DNA from: Amphimedon queenslandica
Lineage: Eukaryota > Porifera > Demospongiae > Haplosclerida > Niphatidae
Direction: 5' to 3'
Assembly (NCBI RefSeq): GCF_000090795.2
Contig: NW_003546452.1
Coordinates: 69,408-133,407 of the forward strand
Length of the DNA stretch: 64,000 nucleotides
Shown: piece by piece, positions 15,001-29,200 of the stretch
Position numbering within the stretch: the first letter of the stretch is position 1
Layout: every line of letters begins with the position of its first letter
Program-made: the position numbers and the translations under genes
The notes under the pieces: model-generated
What the model saw: the letters and a program-made list of their open reading frames with translations, nothing else
Told to the model about the DNA's origin: nothing
Databases searched by the model: none

Positions 15001-18000
15001 AATGCTTTTTCAAGTATTTCTTCAGGATATTCAAATCATCGTTCTTTTTCCAATTACGATGATAGGAATTAAGACGTGTTATAACATGTGACTTTCCTTC
15101 TGACTCATTGCTGCACACAATAACCAATCTGTAATCTGCAAAAACAGTTTAATACTGAAGCTTAAATACAATATTTTACCAGTTATTCCTTGAGAGAGAT
15201 ATAAAAGCAAATCAATTGCTTTATCAGATACCAAATAGCCAAGTTTTTCAGCATGAACTAAACAATAAATTCTTCCAGGATATTGATCGAACAAAGTTCT
15301 CATCCAAAAAACTACTACCTTAATAACATTAATATAAAATTATCAGTGTTCAAGTTGCATTACTTGTTCAAGGGTTGTGTTTGAAGAGCACAAAAGGATT
15401 TCTTCATAACATGGTAATGGAGCATCTTCATCCTCAGCATATATTTGAATAACACAATTGAATATTTCATCTAAATGAAAATGGCATAATAATCATTAGT
15501 ATAACTACAGCTCTAACCTGCTGGTGCTACAACAAGATTTGGTTGACCCTTTTCAAAAAATTGTTCTGGAAAACTTCTTTTGATTTGCTTTCGTCCTAAA
15601 CAAAATTATAATACCACTTATAGTATACTACGTGGGCATATCAAAGGCACTGCCTGTTTGTCATATTGCATACAGCACTCAAACTTAAAAGGCCTTTTCA
15701 CACTGGCCAAAGTAATGTGCATTGATGTGCATTAATCGTGTTCACACTAGAGTGGTTTCAAATTGATGGGCTCTCACTTCACCTCCAGAGGTGGATTGAT
15801 GTGAAGTGATGCGTGTCGATCAATGTAAGCCAATGGCAACAAGAACACAAAATGATACATACCGTACAGAAGGAAATTTTGGAGGGACTAAATTTTGGCG
15901 AATTGCTAAATTTTGGTGATTGGCGAATTTTAATTTGGCGAATTTGTGGCCACGTGCCATTGAGCATGCGTATAATGGCTCAAAATGGCAAATTTTTATT
16001 TTGGCGAATGGCTATCAAAACGCCAAATTCGCCAAATTTAACTACCTCCAAAATTTCCTTCCATACGGTAATTCAGCTGCTAGTGTGAACAAGATCATTA
16101 TTTCAGCTGTATCAACAAAGCGCATCAAAGCGCTTTGAAAACTGTGCGGCAGTGTGAAAAGGCCTTAAGTCTGTTGGTGAGTGCACAATGGCTAGAGCCA
16201 CACTGGGTGAGAAACTCTTTGTGATCAGAAAAGAAAAGAAACTGCTCTAGTTGTTGTGAAAAAGACTCAAAATACTTCTTTACCACCACTGTCGGCTTTT
16301 GCAGTGTTTTAGTAGACAGATATCATACGACAATTGTCTTGCTAGACAAAGCGAGCTCGTAAATGTCTGTATTAGCTTTGTCTAAGCTTTGATAGAGCAT
16401 TAAAGACTCCAGAAAACTTTCCTAGGCATGCATTTGGCTGATGCTTTTGATGCACATTTGTATATACCATAAATTAATTATACCACAGTAAGGAGTACTG
16501 TATGGGCCATGATGGCTAGTGGGGTGGAGTCTTGATAGCCAATAGACCCTATAGGGCGCTAACTTCTAGAAGCAATTATAGATACCGTATATGAGACACT
16601 ATTCGTAATCTTCCGTATCCTATCCGCATTCTTTAATGAAAAAATTTCGAAATTCTCCTGCTGGACGGCAAAACCAGGCAAAACCAATGGATAGGAGGCC
16701 AAAAGCAGCCTTTGTGGACAAGTGGCTTCAAGTGCAATGAAGCTTTTTCTCAGGAGACATTCTGGGCTCTATTCTTCACTGTTACTGGCATTTATTGCCA
16801 CTCAAACAAGCTCTTGAAGCCACGAAGGCCTCTTGTTCCTTGTTTTCCCAGGTATCTTGCCGTCCAAATCATGAGTGTGGGTGGATACCGTAATGCAATA
16901 ATTACTTGCAGAACTTAGCGCCCTATAGGGTCTATAGCATTGGCTATCACATTATTGGCTGTCTTGGCTCCACTCCATGTACATTTATGGGCCATACAAC
17001 CCTTTTTAATGGGCCTATAACTATTACATACAGTGTAGCTGAGAATTTAAACTTTTGTGGATCTGCTCAAAATTTAGTTTCATGGAATCAACTAATCTAA
17101 GCATTTGAACATTTTGTAGATTTAAAAAAGCAAATCTGATATCCGCAAAAGTTGATTCTCTCAAAAGTGTCCTGCTATACAGCAGTGTTGTTTTAGTTCA
17201 TGATTTTTATTTTAGTTTTAGTTATGGTACTTTGAGAAAAAAATATATTTAGTCCTAGTTCTAGTTATAGTAAACTCTCAGGCTATTTATTTTAGTTATG
17301 ATTATGTGATACCAATTTCTTTTAGTTATAGTTATAGTTTTAGTTATAACAAGCCAGGCAATAACAAGCAAAAAAAGTCGTTGAGTCATGAAGTATTACC
17401 ATATACAAGCATGCCCCACTAACAAATAGTGATGGGCGATATATCGATTCTTTATCGATATAAACGATATTTTACGGAATCGATTTGAATCATTATCGAA
17501 AATTTTATACAATTTTCAGCGATCTATTGACCACGCCCATTTATTAAGGTTAAATAACTAATTTTAATAAGTAACTGCACTGTTGAACTGCAAGAAAGAG
17601 GCAACTGACCAGTTGTTAGCTCAGCCTACCCCAATAAGAAGAGAAACAAGGCTCAAGAGCATGGAAATTATCTTCTTTCATATCCAGTACAGTGCCAAAA
17701 TCATTAGCCACACCCCCAAATGAAGGTGTGGTTATCGTATCGTTAATAATCGATATTTCCTCAAAAAGTCCATTATCGATCGTTATCAAAAATTAAGAAA
17801 ATTGGCCATATCGCCCATCACTACTAACAAAAGTACTCTTTCAACAGGGTCAAGTTTAGATTTTAACTAATAAGTAGGTGTGGCTAGTACTGGTACAAAA
17901 CTGTTAATTCTATTTTAGTTATAGTTTTGACAATTAAGTCATTTTAGTTATGATTCTAGTTAGTTTGACATCAAATAGAAGAATTATAGTTTAGTTAACT

Positions 18001-21000
18001 AAAATTACAATTTTGTTGTAATAAAATAGATTTATTTATTGTTATAGTTAACTAATACAACACTGCTATACAGTAATAATGATAAAATAGTTATTATACC
18101 TCTCAGTTTTGTGATTGTCTTTAAAAAATCTCCAAGATCATTGAGTGACATCATCATCTTCTTGTCATCCATTAGTAGATTGCTGAAGTATATAATATCA
18201 AAAATATTATAGATGTGTACTTGGACTTACGGTGTAAAATGAATGTCACTGCTTACAAACATTGATACAATAGGAGTAACATCAAAATGAACAAAATCAG
18301 GCATAACTGATATTTTAATCGGGTTTTGTTCGGAAACTGTGAGTGAACAGTCTTGAGAAAATGATAAGCTATTGGTAGATGTAGCAGTAGTTTGTGCAGG
18401 GAAATATTTATTTCGTAGAGTTTCCTCTTCTTTATCCTCTAGTTCATCACACCAGTCCATTGCATTATATATGTCATCATGCAGTGTTGCTGCTTCAACA
18501 CTTTTATAATTTTGATATCCACAGTTAACTAATTCATGATATATCTCTCTCTTTTTCTCATTTAGACTGTTCATAGCTTCTTGCAACACAGAAATACTCT
18601 CAACTTCAGATGCATTAAGACTCACTGCATCATCTACCGAAAGGAGAAAGTCAACTGGCTGAGCAACTTCGATTGATGAAGAATCCTCCTCATTATCTTC
18701 ATGAACTATACTAAACTTTTCATCATACTTCAGTCCCTTCTTTAAAAGCATTGTAGAATCAACAGGTTCCCCAACTACACTATGAAGAAGGTAAAATACT
18801 TGAGGATTAACTTCTTTTGATGGATCATTCTTAATCAATGTCAGCTCTTTCCTGAAAACAATGAGCTGCTCTGTAGTGTAGTAATTTAATTCAGGAAACT
18901 CATAACGACAGTTCCATACATTATACATCCAACTAATTAAAGTGTTTTCTAAAGTACTGATTTCCTGGTCCAGGCTTTTTAAATTCCATACATACTCAGG
19001 GCAGTGATATTTTTTCTCCCAGTCAAGGTACTCTAAGTGACCAAAATCCTTTAACTTTTGAACAGATTCAGAAATGAGAATTATTCTCTTCAGCATCTAA
19101 TAATACAATTATAATAAACATTCCAATGGTGCATACTCACCTCTTGAAATAGCTCTTTTTCTTCAGCCCATGATGAATGCTTCCTTGTAATAAGAACAAG
19201 TTTACTCTCAAGTTCATTGAGATCATCTAACGATACAATATGCTTTTTATCCTGAACTATGCTTAATGATACTCTGCATTTATGGGAGTCCCCTGAAGAC
19301 TGAATACTATAGGATCCATGTTGATTAATTTCTCTCATTTGTGTCACAGCTCCTTGTTCTATTGATCCCTGTAGTTCTCCAATCCTCTTGTACCATTCAA
19401 AATCATTGTTACAAATTTCCTTTACAATAATGACAGAATGGAATATTGATTAACCAATACCAGTAAATAACTAATAACTTACAACTAATGAAATAGCACC
19501 ACTTAGATCAGATAGCTTCTTATAAGTATCTTCAAAGAGCTTTATGAGACATTTTATTTTAGACTTAGATTCATCAAAGTTGTAAATTAAAAGTGAAAAC
19601 TTGCTACACAACTCTGATAAATTTGTTAATCTATCTTGTATCTCATCTCCTTCTTCAGCCAATGTATCTAATACTACTCCAATAAATGTCTCCATTGCAT
19701 TCAAATCTAGAAAAGAATATGATCTAGCTCATTCAGCAATTATGCTCACTGTAATATAGTTTCACAATACTTCGTGATTATTACAATTAATTTGTCTTGC
19801 AAAGACAATGTTATATGTGTATTACATAGTATACTAGTAGGTCGCATATACAAATATAGGACCTGAGGTTTGTGTTCAAGGATGTGATATAGCCCAAGGG
19901 GCGTAGGCCCAAGAACAAAGGTCCTATATTTTGCATATGAGACTATTCTAGTATACTATATATGATATATTGCATAATGATGACAGCATTTCTGCATGGC
20001 AGGTCTATATACAAAATATATCTTGACCAACAGTATATACCTTCACTTTTAGCTAAAATCCATTCACGTAGCTTTTTGCTTTTAGCGAACATTCTTATTG
20101 AATCTTTAATTTCTCCTGTTAGTTCTTTAGTTTTTCTCATGAATTCTAAAATTTCTTTTTCTGATGCAACTGATTTAAGTTTAGTAGTGTGAAGACTCTA
20201 AATTATTACAATAAATAACTTGTAAAATACTAGATAGCAAACACTCACTAAGTTTGAGAATGCTATGAATTCAGCAGGTTCAACTTCTAAATCATTTAAT
20301 ATATCTGCAAAGTCTTGTGCTTCTATTAATAAGGGTGACAGGCCTCTCCATAAATAAACATTAGTGGCAACTTCATTGATCCAAGGTGATAACGATTCAG
20401 TCTCAGGTGTTATAAAGATACTGGAAACACTGCATGGTGGCTTTTGATTTGAGAAAGTCAGGGCACTTTTTAAAAAATTTACTGTATCTCTCGAAAACAA
20501 CAGAGCACTTTCTAGTTGACTCAGTGTATGAGCAACGACACCAGCACTAGAGGCACTACGAAATAGAGTGTCAATTTCATGAAGAGTAATGCTTTGATCT
20601 CTCAGTTTTGCCACAATAAGAGTACAAGATTCAAAAGCAGCTTCCACAGCTACAGCAATTTGAGGCCATGTGTCTGTGTTGTTTAGGCATTTAACTTGAT
20701 CTTTGCACTGCTGATGAAAAATGTCATTCTTATATTTTTCAGAAGTCATTACAGCACATGGTATTAACAATGGCTTAACAGGATCAGCAGCTTCCAAAAA
20801 AGGATACTTCCACAATTTTTCCCCATCTTCAACACACAACTCATTAATATGCATGTCATCAATTATAGCAGGTGATATTTTGCATACTATTATAAAATAA
20901 GAATGGCAATCTAAATACAGCAGATTAAACTGTACCTTTCAACTCTTTGTTTAACTCTTTATCTAGATAACTGATAAAGTTCACAAGAAGTGCTTGGTGA

Positions 21001-24000
21001 AACTGAAACAGTATTATTCGGTTATTGGCTGAATCCATTGCTTTTTTAAAAGCACAAACATCCAGTTTTAATGATGTCAGTATTGGATACAAGTGATCAT
21101 GCCATTTTCTTTCTACTTTATTAAAGNNNNNNNNNNNNNNNNNNNNNNNNNNNNNNNNNNNNNNNNNNNNNNNNNNNNNNNNNNNNNNNNNNNNNNNNNN
21201 NNNNNNNNNNNNNNNNNNNNNNNNNNNNNNNNNNNNNNNCATATCAAATTCCAGAACAGTTTCGATAGTATTACATTAATCGGGGTTGGGGTATTTTTCA
21301 TCAAAACAACGACTGAAAAGACTTTTGCTCCATTTTGAAGTATGATGTGCAAGAGTTCCTAGATCCTTTAATTTAATTAAAATATTTTTTTGCTACAATA
21401 GAACTATGTAACGTACCTTTTGATTAAATGTAGAGGCAGCAATACTTTCTTCCATGGCAGTAATTATTACTTTCACTACTGTGTTTGCTTCATCTTCCTT
21501 AAATAATGATTTGAAAGCTTCAATAAGACTAGTTAGCTTTGATATCTGACAAATTTTTTTGCATATCATTTACTAATAAAATTATGCTTACTTTTTTAAC
21601 ACGTTTATACACTAATTCCCCTACAATTTTCTGCCATTCATTGGAGTTTTCATTGCATTTTATAAAATTCATCCAAAACTAAATTATACGGAAATTGTCA
21701 AAATGATACTATTTTACAAACTTCGTGCTCTTTTTGATAATCAAAACTTTTCCCACCAAAAGATAGACTTTCCATATGAGCACAAACCAATTCTTGTAGC
21801 ACATCAATAAATACTACAAGTGATTTATGTGAAGCTGTTAGGGTAAACATGGTCTTGATGCAAACAGCAATAAAATTCTTTGAGCTTTTTTGAATTTTTC
21901 CTCGTAATGATGACACCATGAAGGATAACGCTTCTTTGTCACCAGGGCAAGAATGCTCACTAAAAAATGTTATTACATTTACATATAATTATAAGTAGTT
22001 ACCTCTTCACATTTGGCAAAAGCTTTTCAAATGCTTCAAGGGCCTGCAATTGTAGCTAAATTTTATTTACATAAACACAAAATACTTTTTTGTCAAATTG
22101 ATTTGTGCTTGCAATATGCAAACTAACTCCAACAAAGATTACTGGTAGTGAAACATAGCTCAATAAAACAGAATACTGTGAAGGAGGACAAATAACAAAT
22201 AAAATAGCTTGGAGTTTAGCATCTCCTTTCAAATGTATCAAATCTAAATCTCTTAAAACGTCTTGCATTCTCCTAAAACAAAGTAAACTGATAACACAGG
22301 CAGTTAGGCACATTTACTCAAGTTTACCATATTTTTTGTGGGCAAAGACACTTGGAAGTCTCTATCAAATCTATGATAACATCTGGCTTCACATCCAGTT
22401 CAGTAAAAGGTTTTGTAGGGTGGGGATCAACAAACCAATAATACAATGGCAATGCTTTTATGAAGTATACTGATGATAAAATATCAGGTTTAGATGACTC
22501 AAAATAATTTTTTACTGCCAAGAAGATGTCTTTCAATAGCTTTCTAATGAAATAACATTGTTTAACTACAAAATAATTAAAATACAAACTTCATTAAATC
22601 CAAGTGTTGGAACTCTTGAATTATTTCAAATTGAAAACATTTTCTAATATTATTTTCACTTTCATATGCCACTTGTAATGACGACAATACACTATCAATA
22701 AAATCTCCTGACAGCAAGTGGGAATCATTAATAAGGCAAACCAAAAAGTGGCACAAAACAATATACTGAAGAATGCATTGAGAATTTCGGTTATTTAAAA
22801 CTTTCTTTATTTCCTCAATAAGAACCTACAATTAAGCATACTACAGATGAAATAATGGTGAGAGTTTTCATTGGCAATTTGTTAGAAAAATACATAGAAG
22901 TTTCTACTTTGAAAATTTTTCAATCAAGTGTCGAGCATATAGACATCTTCAGGTGAGATTGACGGTGGCCTATGAATATCATTACTGTTTATTACGGTAT
23001 CCACCTACGGTGATAAGTGGCCGCCATTTTGGACGGCAAGATTCAATGGAGGATGAATGAAGAAAAGGCAAAACTGATTCTTTTCGTTGGCATGGAGCTT
23101 TTTCAAGCTACAAAAGCTGGTTGGAGGAAAGAATGGTCACTGCTAAGCATCTCCTAAAAGAGATTTGGTGCAATATGAAGCATATTCTTTAATAGAGCTT
23201 GCTTTCTGCATTAGCCCATTCATACTCCATAGAAAGTTGCCGTCCACGAAAATTATTTCAGAGTCAGCCAGGCTCAGTCACGCCCCTTGCCGTATATCAT
23301 TCTTTGACGTAATTCATTCTCACCCAAAGAGGTCTATATGTGTAAGTTGAACTAAGTATAAACTGCCAATATTAACTCTATGCCAATGCTTCATCTTACA
23401 TACTGGTAATGTGCATGCTAATGTCACACACTCACCATTTCAAAAGTTTTTCCAGAAGGGTTCAAAACCATGACCTGATTTCTAACATCCCCAGTGTTTA
23501 CTTTTATAGAATACTTCAGGGACTTGTATACTCTTGAAAGCTTTAAATACATAGTCACAATCTCATCAGGAGGAAGATGTTTTTGTGTCACATAATCTCC
23601 TAGATATAATCTAAAACAAAGCTCAACTTCCTTTTTTCTATCAGGTTCCTTAAAGGCTGTAGTATCAAACAAAAACATAACAGAAACAAATTTTTCCAGT
23701 GTTCCCTTTACTTCCTGAGGATAAATAATTGGATCATATATACAGTACGAGTTTTCCAATAACTCATCTCCTACGTTTAAAAATTAAATGGTATTGTGTG
23801 GGGAAGTCATTATAATTTTTTTTTAAAGTTAGCTTACGAGTAGGAAGAATACGTGCCCTACAGCATTTACTGCAATCACTAAAAACAGCTTGACGAATAT
23901 ACAGCAACTCTTCCAGATTGACACCAGTAGAAAATATAAAATACTTGTAATAAAGCTTTCTTCCTAAATATTTTTCATCAAATGTAACTTTTGATGTCAT

Positions 24001-26232
24001 AACAGCACAATTATGTTTTCTCCTAAGAGGCATAATAATTATCAAAAAGTAAATCTATGCAATACTAAAAACTCACTCAGTTGTAATAAACTCAGCCTGA
24101 CTGCCTTGTGCACTGTCATCAATAATAATGAAATGCAGGGCAACTTTAATATCATCAGTAGAGCTAAATTTTTCCAAATTCAGTAGAACAAAAAAGTCAA
24201 TGTCAAATGATTGCATGCTACAAATACACAGAATACCACAAAACAATATATAGTACACTGCTAACTTATTAGAATGATCGCGGCTTTGAATTTGTCTCTG
24301 TTTTAAATAATAATTATAATATTTACATGTGCATGTAATTGTGACAATACCTGTGACTGCAAAACCATCTCCTCTATAAAAATGAATGGTAGTTAAAACT
24401 TGAAATTACATTGGAACATATACCTTCCAAAATATGCTTTACATCCTTAAGCAAATCCTGAATAATAGGAAGCAAATTCACTTGTTCCTTGGAATAAAGA
24501 CTTTCAAAAAATAATGAAAGGTCCCTAGAAAATATTGAACTAGCATATCCTTTAGTTAGCAATACTAAGCAATCATAAAGATCAGAGCAAGCATTAAATA
24601 GAAAATTAGCCTATTAAAATAATAATGAATTAGTATGGGTACATTTTAAACAATAAGAAACCTTTGCAATAGTATCTTGAGTCCATGCATTTATATTGAT
24701 TTGTGGCAGTGAAGAAACATTTTGCAGGTTTTCAATAGATTTTCTACACAACAAAACAACATCAAAGCTTAGACTAGGATCTGAAATATAAATAGAACAA
24801 AATCTCTTCTTGGCCATAAGAAAATCTCTTCTGTATAAAGAATTACTGGCATTAAAACTTTGATACATAAAACAAACCGTAATTCCCAATTCAAGTTAAA
24901 AAGTAAATTTTTCAAGACTTTAATAGAATTACTATCAACATTAAGCATGCCAGTGGTTAACCATGAATCCTGACTAGGAGCTCTTAATTTCATACAATTC
25001 TCAAGAAATTGAACATAGACCTACGACAAATCAGTGCATTATTCTATAACAATGAAATACAAACTTGATAACAATTAGGTACAAAATCATTCTGAAATTC
25101 TTTTATATTAGTAGCATGAAGCAAAACACTTCTTACAGATACAACTCCATCAAGAATACGAGCCTTATCATGTTCAAAGGTATTTACCTAATAAAGTATA
25201 ATTATCTCAAAACTAGGTTTTTTTCAATACCACAGTGATGCATTCCTTTGGGAGGATATCACGCATGGATTCCAACATAAATACTAGCTGTGAAAGGGTT
25301 TGATTAAGCTGTAATGAAACCAAGATGGTAAACTTATATTAAAGATTTTTCTTACAAATATGCTCCTTTCTTGATGAAGTGTAATAACATGTGAGCACCA
25401 ATCTATTAATGTCGCAAATGCAATATACTTGTAGTCAACAAAATTTGTGGCCAAGCTCCATTTATAAAAACCATTTACCTATAAAAATTGTTTACATACC
25501 GCATAGGGGTTATATTTCACTGGAAATAAATTTTGCGAATTACGCATTTTCATTAAATTCGCGAAATTAAATTCCACAAAAGAGGTGTGGCACACTAGTA
25601 AAAATGGCTGCAGAAGGTAGGATTCGCGAAAATTTATACCAACAAATGGCAAATCTGGACAAATTCGCGAAATTTTATATCAACAAAATAAAACTCCTAT
25701 ACGGTATAGTATCAGGACAAATACCGTATAGCGAAAAATTTTAGAGGGAATTAAATTTGGCAAATTGGTGTTTGATAGCCATTTGCCAAAATAAAAATTC
25801 ATCATTTTCAGCCATGATGTGCATGCTCAATGGCACGTGGCCACAAATTTGCCACATTAAAATCTGCCAATTACATGTATATTCACCAAAATTTAGCAAT
25901 TCGGCAAAATTTACTCTCTCCAAAATTTTCAGCTATACAATAAGAAATATAAAACACAAATTTTAATTTTATCAAAAATCACACAATATAAACAATAAAG
26001 GATTAATCAATCAATCCCTTAGTAAATGTAACATAAATTTTTAGACTAAAAGCATGCATGCTCATAACATCATTACATGAATTAAAAGTAACAAGACTTA
26101 CAACTTCTAGCAGTGGTGTTATTTCTGAGTTTATATCTAAAAATAAGTTACAAAGCTGGTTAATTGTAGAGCAAGGTTGTAGTGAACCAATTTTAACTGA
26201 CAGAGATAACTACCAATTAAACAATAAAGACC

Positions 26233-26280
<48 letters not shown>

Positions 26281-29200
26281 TGTATGCTGTACCAATTTTT
26301 GAGACAGATTAGTTACACAAACAGAGTAAGATTGCTGAATCCTACATGTTTCAGACTCAGTTCTTAAAAGTAAAAGTGGCTCTTGTCGCATAAGCATAAA
26401 TTTATGCTTATTTTGAATTATAACCTAAATAAAATAAAATACAATGGTTAAATGTTAGAAGGTCATATGTGTCCATGGTAATTAAGATAATTTTGAATAC
26501 TTTTGTAAATTTCGATTATAACACCAGGCAGGTTTACAAACAGTATGCCAGCTTTCAATATAAAATTATACTATGGACAAGATTAATGGCAATTTTGGCA
26601 TTTTTATAGCCGTGTGCAAAAAATATACTATTTTGAGCCATTATAAACATCATGCACATGGCTAAAAAAATTATAAATTAAAGCTGCCAAGACAAAAAAC
26701 TTAACAATTTATTTCTCTAAGATTGCAAATTATTGGTACACACCGTACAAGCTTAAAATTTCATGGGGTATTTAATTTTGTGGATCTTGCAGGTGATTTC
26801 TTAAACCACAATAATTAATACTGTGGAAATACTCATGCACTGCAAATGCATTTAATTCCAGTGCCCTCAAGATTAAAAATTAAGACTATTCCACAAAAAA
26901 AATTTTATACCCTCAAAATTTACTACCTGTATACACAGTAGGTTGAGCAAGAAGCCCATCATACTTACTTCAGACTCCAGAAAAATTGATGCATCTTTCC
27001 ATGAACTAAGAATATTTTCTAGTTCATAAATATTACTTTGAATAAGTTTACAAGGTTTTGCAACTGGCTTCTCATCTCGTATCCACAGAACAGCATCTTT
27101 AATATATTTTTGGAGGTTCTGAATTCGCTTGTCAACATCAAAGCACTGTCTGTCCTATAAATAAATCGAATTTGTTTAGTTTTTAGGATTATAATGCAAA
27201 CATGTAGTTTTAAAAAGATTTGGCATACAAGTTGTTTCAAAAAATGATACTGTAATTGGTCAAAAAATAGTGGAAATAGGCATTATACATGTAATTTAGC
27301 ATTAAGCTTAAGTGCAATTTTGATTTTAATCAAATTCTATCAATGAAATAATACATGGGCATGTTCTTTCCATAAATATATGGAAGTATTTAAAGTTTTT
27401 TGTTCCTTACACATGTATGAGATTTAAACAATAATGTAAGTGTTAAAATTTTAATTCCAACCATAATTATGTTAATTTTGTAGCCTCAGGAACTTTTGCA
27501 TGCTAAAATGAATATTATTTCAAAATTAGTTTGTACTGGCATTTTCATTCACCTTTTGTCAATTATTAAGTACAAAGTTGATTGAAGCCATATCAATAGA
27601 GCACGCATTTTTTTACCAAATTAATTTTTTTGCAAAATTTGTATTTTGCATAAATTTATAAAACTATAATGTGTGGCAAATTAGAAGATTTGCAAAATTT
27701 TTAATCTGAAAAAACTGGTAAAATTGATACCCACTAAAACACTGCAAATCCTAATAATTTCAAGCACAAAGGCTTTTTTAATGCTCCTAGTAATACTGGA
27801 TATTGCTGAAATTATGATCAAAGGGGCTGAATAACTTTCTATGAGGCTTAACTGGTAGGCCATATTTTTGAAAAAGTCCCTCATCCTGCTAAATACATCA
27901 CTGAGCGAAATGTCAATGTTTTCGGTACAAAATATAGACCAATTGGCGCTAAGTATATTCAATAGAACTTTAAGTATATTCATAGTGATACCCTAACAAA
28001 ATAAAATTTATCTACCACCATTTTGAAGTCCTAGTTCCAATAATTGTCTATGGAGTCATCATGAAAAGAGAGTATTCTCCAAAATCTGCTGTATTTAATA
28101 GCAATCTTGCTACTGCTTACGACCATCCATGCATCATCCAGTGTCCAGAGTTGGCTCATGGACTTTAATAAGAGCCATTAGGACATATAGAAGCAAAAAT
28201 ATTGCTTTCTCCCATTCTACTCTTAGTTAACTATGACTCCAAAATGGCGGTAGGAAAATTTTACTTTATTTACGGTATCAGGATCAATATATTAAAAAAT
28301 CTATGAGCATATTTAGCACCAACTGGTCTATATAACTGTCACCAAAATTTTAAAACAAACCTTTTAAGGTCACAAAATAAATGCAGAAACACTATACATG
28401 ATTTTAACCACAACTACTTGTCCTTTGACTCACATCTATGTATGATCCAAGTAAGATTATATTATAACAAAACTGCCTTAGCTTTCCTTCATTAATGAAA
28501 GCAACCAGACTCAAAGCATTTGTATCTTCTGGGTTAGTAATACTTTTAAAATAGTTTAAGGAACTTTCAACTTCTTTCCAAACACTTGATTCCTACAAAA
28601 TATACAGTCTTATACATGTATAGGAAACCACAAAATTCATTTAAACTACCTACCTACAAACAAATTAACCATTGTAATGGACATACAATTTGTAATCTTA
28701 TTTGTATAAAAGTGGTATGCTAATACCTAGTAAACCCCACAATATTAATGTTGCTCCTTGTCTTGCTGTAGCAGAAAAGGGTGTGGTGCCAAGAAAGGTA
28801 TATGTAAGTATAACAGTGACTGCCACTATCTGATTTTTATCTGATTCCTTACTATTGTTTTTGCTTTCCCTATTTCTAACTTAATATGTCATGTGCATTG
28901 CTGTTGACTTAATTATCAAACCATTATGATACCAAGTTCTAAGACCTGTATTCAGACACCAAGGTAATTTTTTCATTTCCCAGATTATATTTCCATGACA
29001 AGCCTTTAAAAAATTACAAAATCTCCTTACAACCCACTAAAATAGACACTTAAAAATCATTAACTGCTGGACACCAACAATAGCTACTCTATAGGCAGGA
29101 ATGATGAAAAAAGGAGAAGGAAGGTACAAAAGTTTAGGATTTTCTTTTTTTTAAAAAATAAATTTAAGAGTCATGCTCTATATGGCATGGAAATTAAGAA

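Noticed and set aside
15813-16138. Overlapping open frames with GELLNFGDW / NLANLWPR-like repeats
   Set aside because: They fall in the nested TA-flanked palindrome; similar residues appear on both strands because the DNA is an inverted repeat.
26137-26397. Open frames with repeated Ile-Tyr on both strands
   Set aside because: They are produced by the AT microsatellite at 26236-26276 and are not genes.
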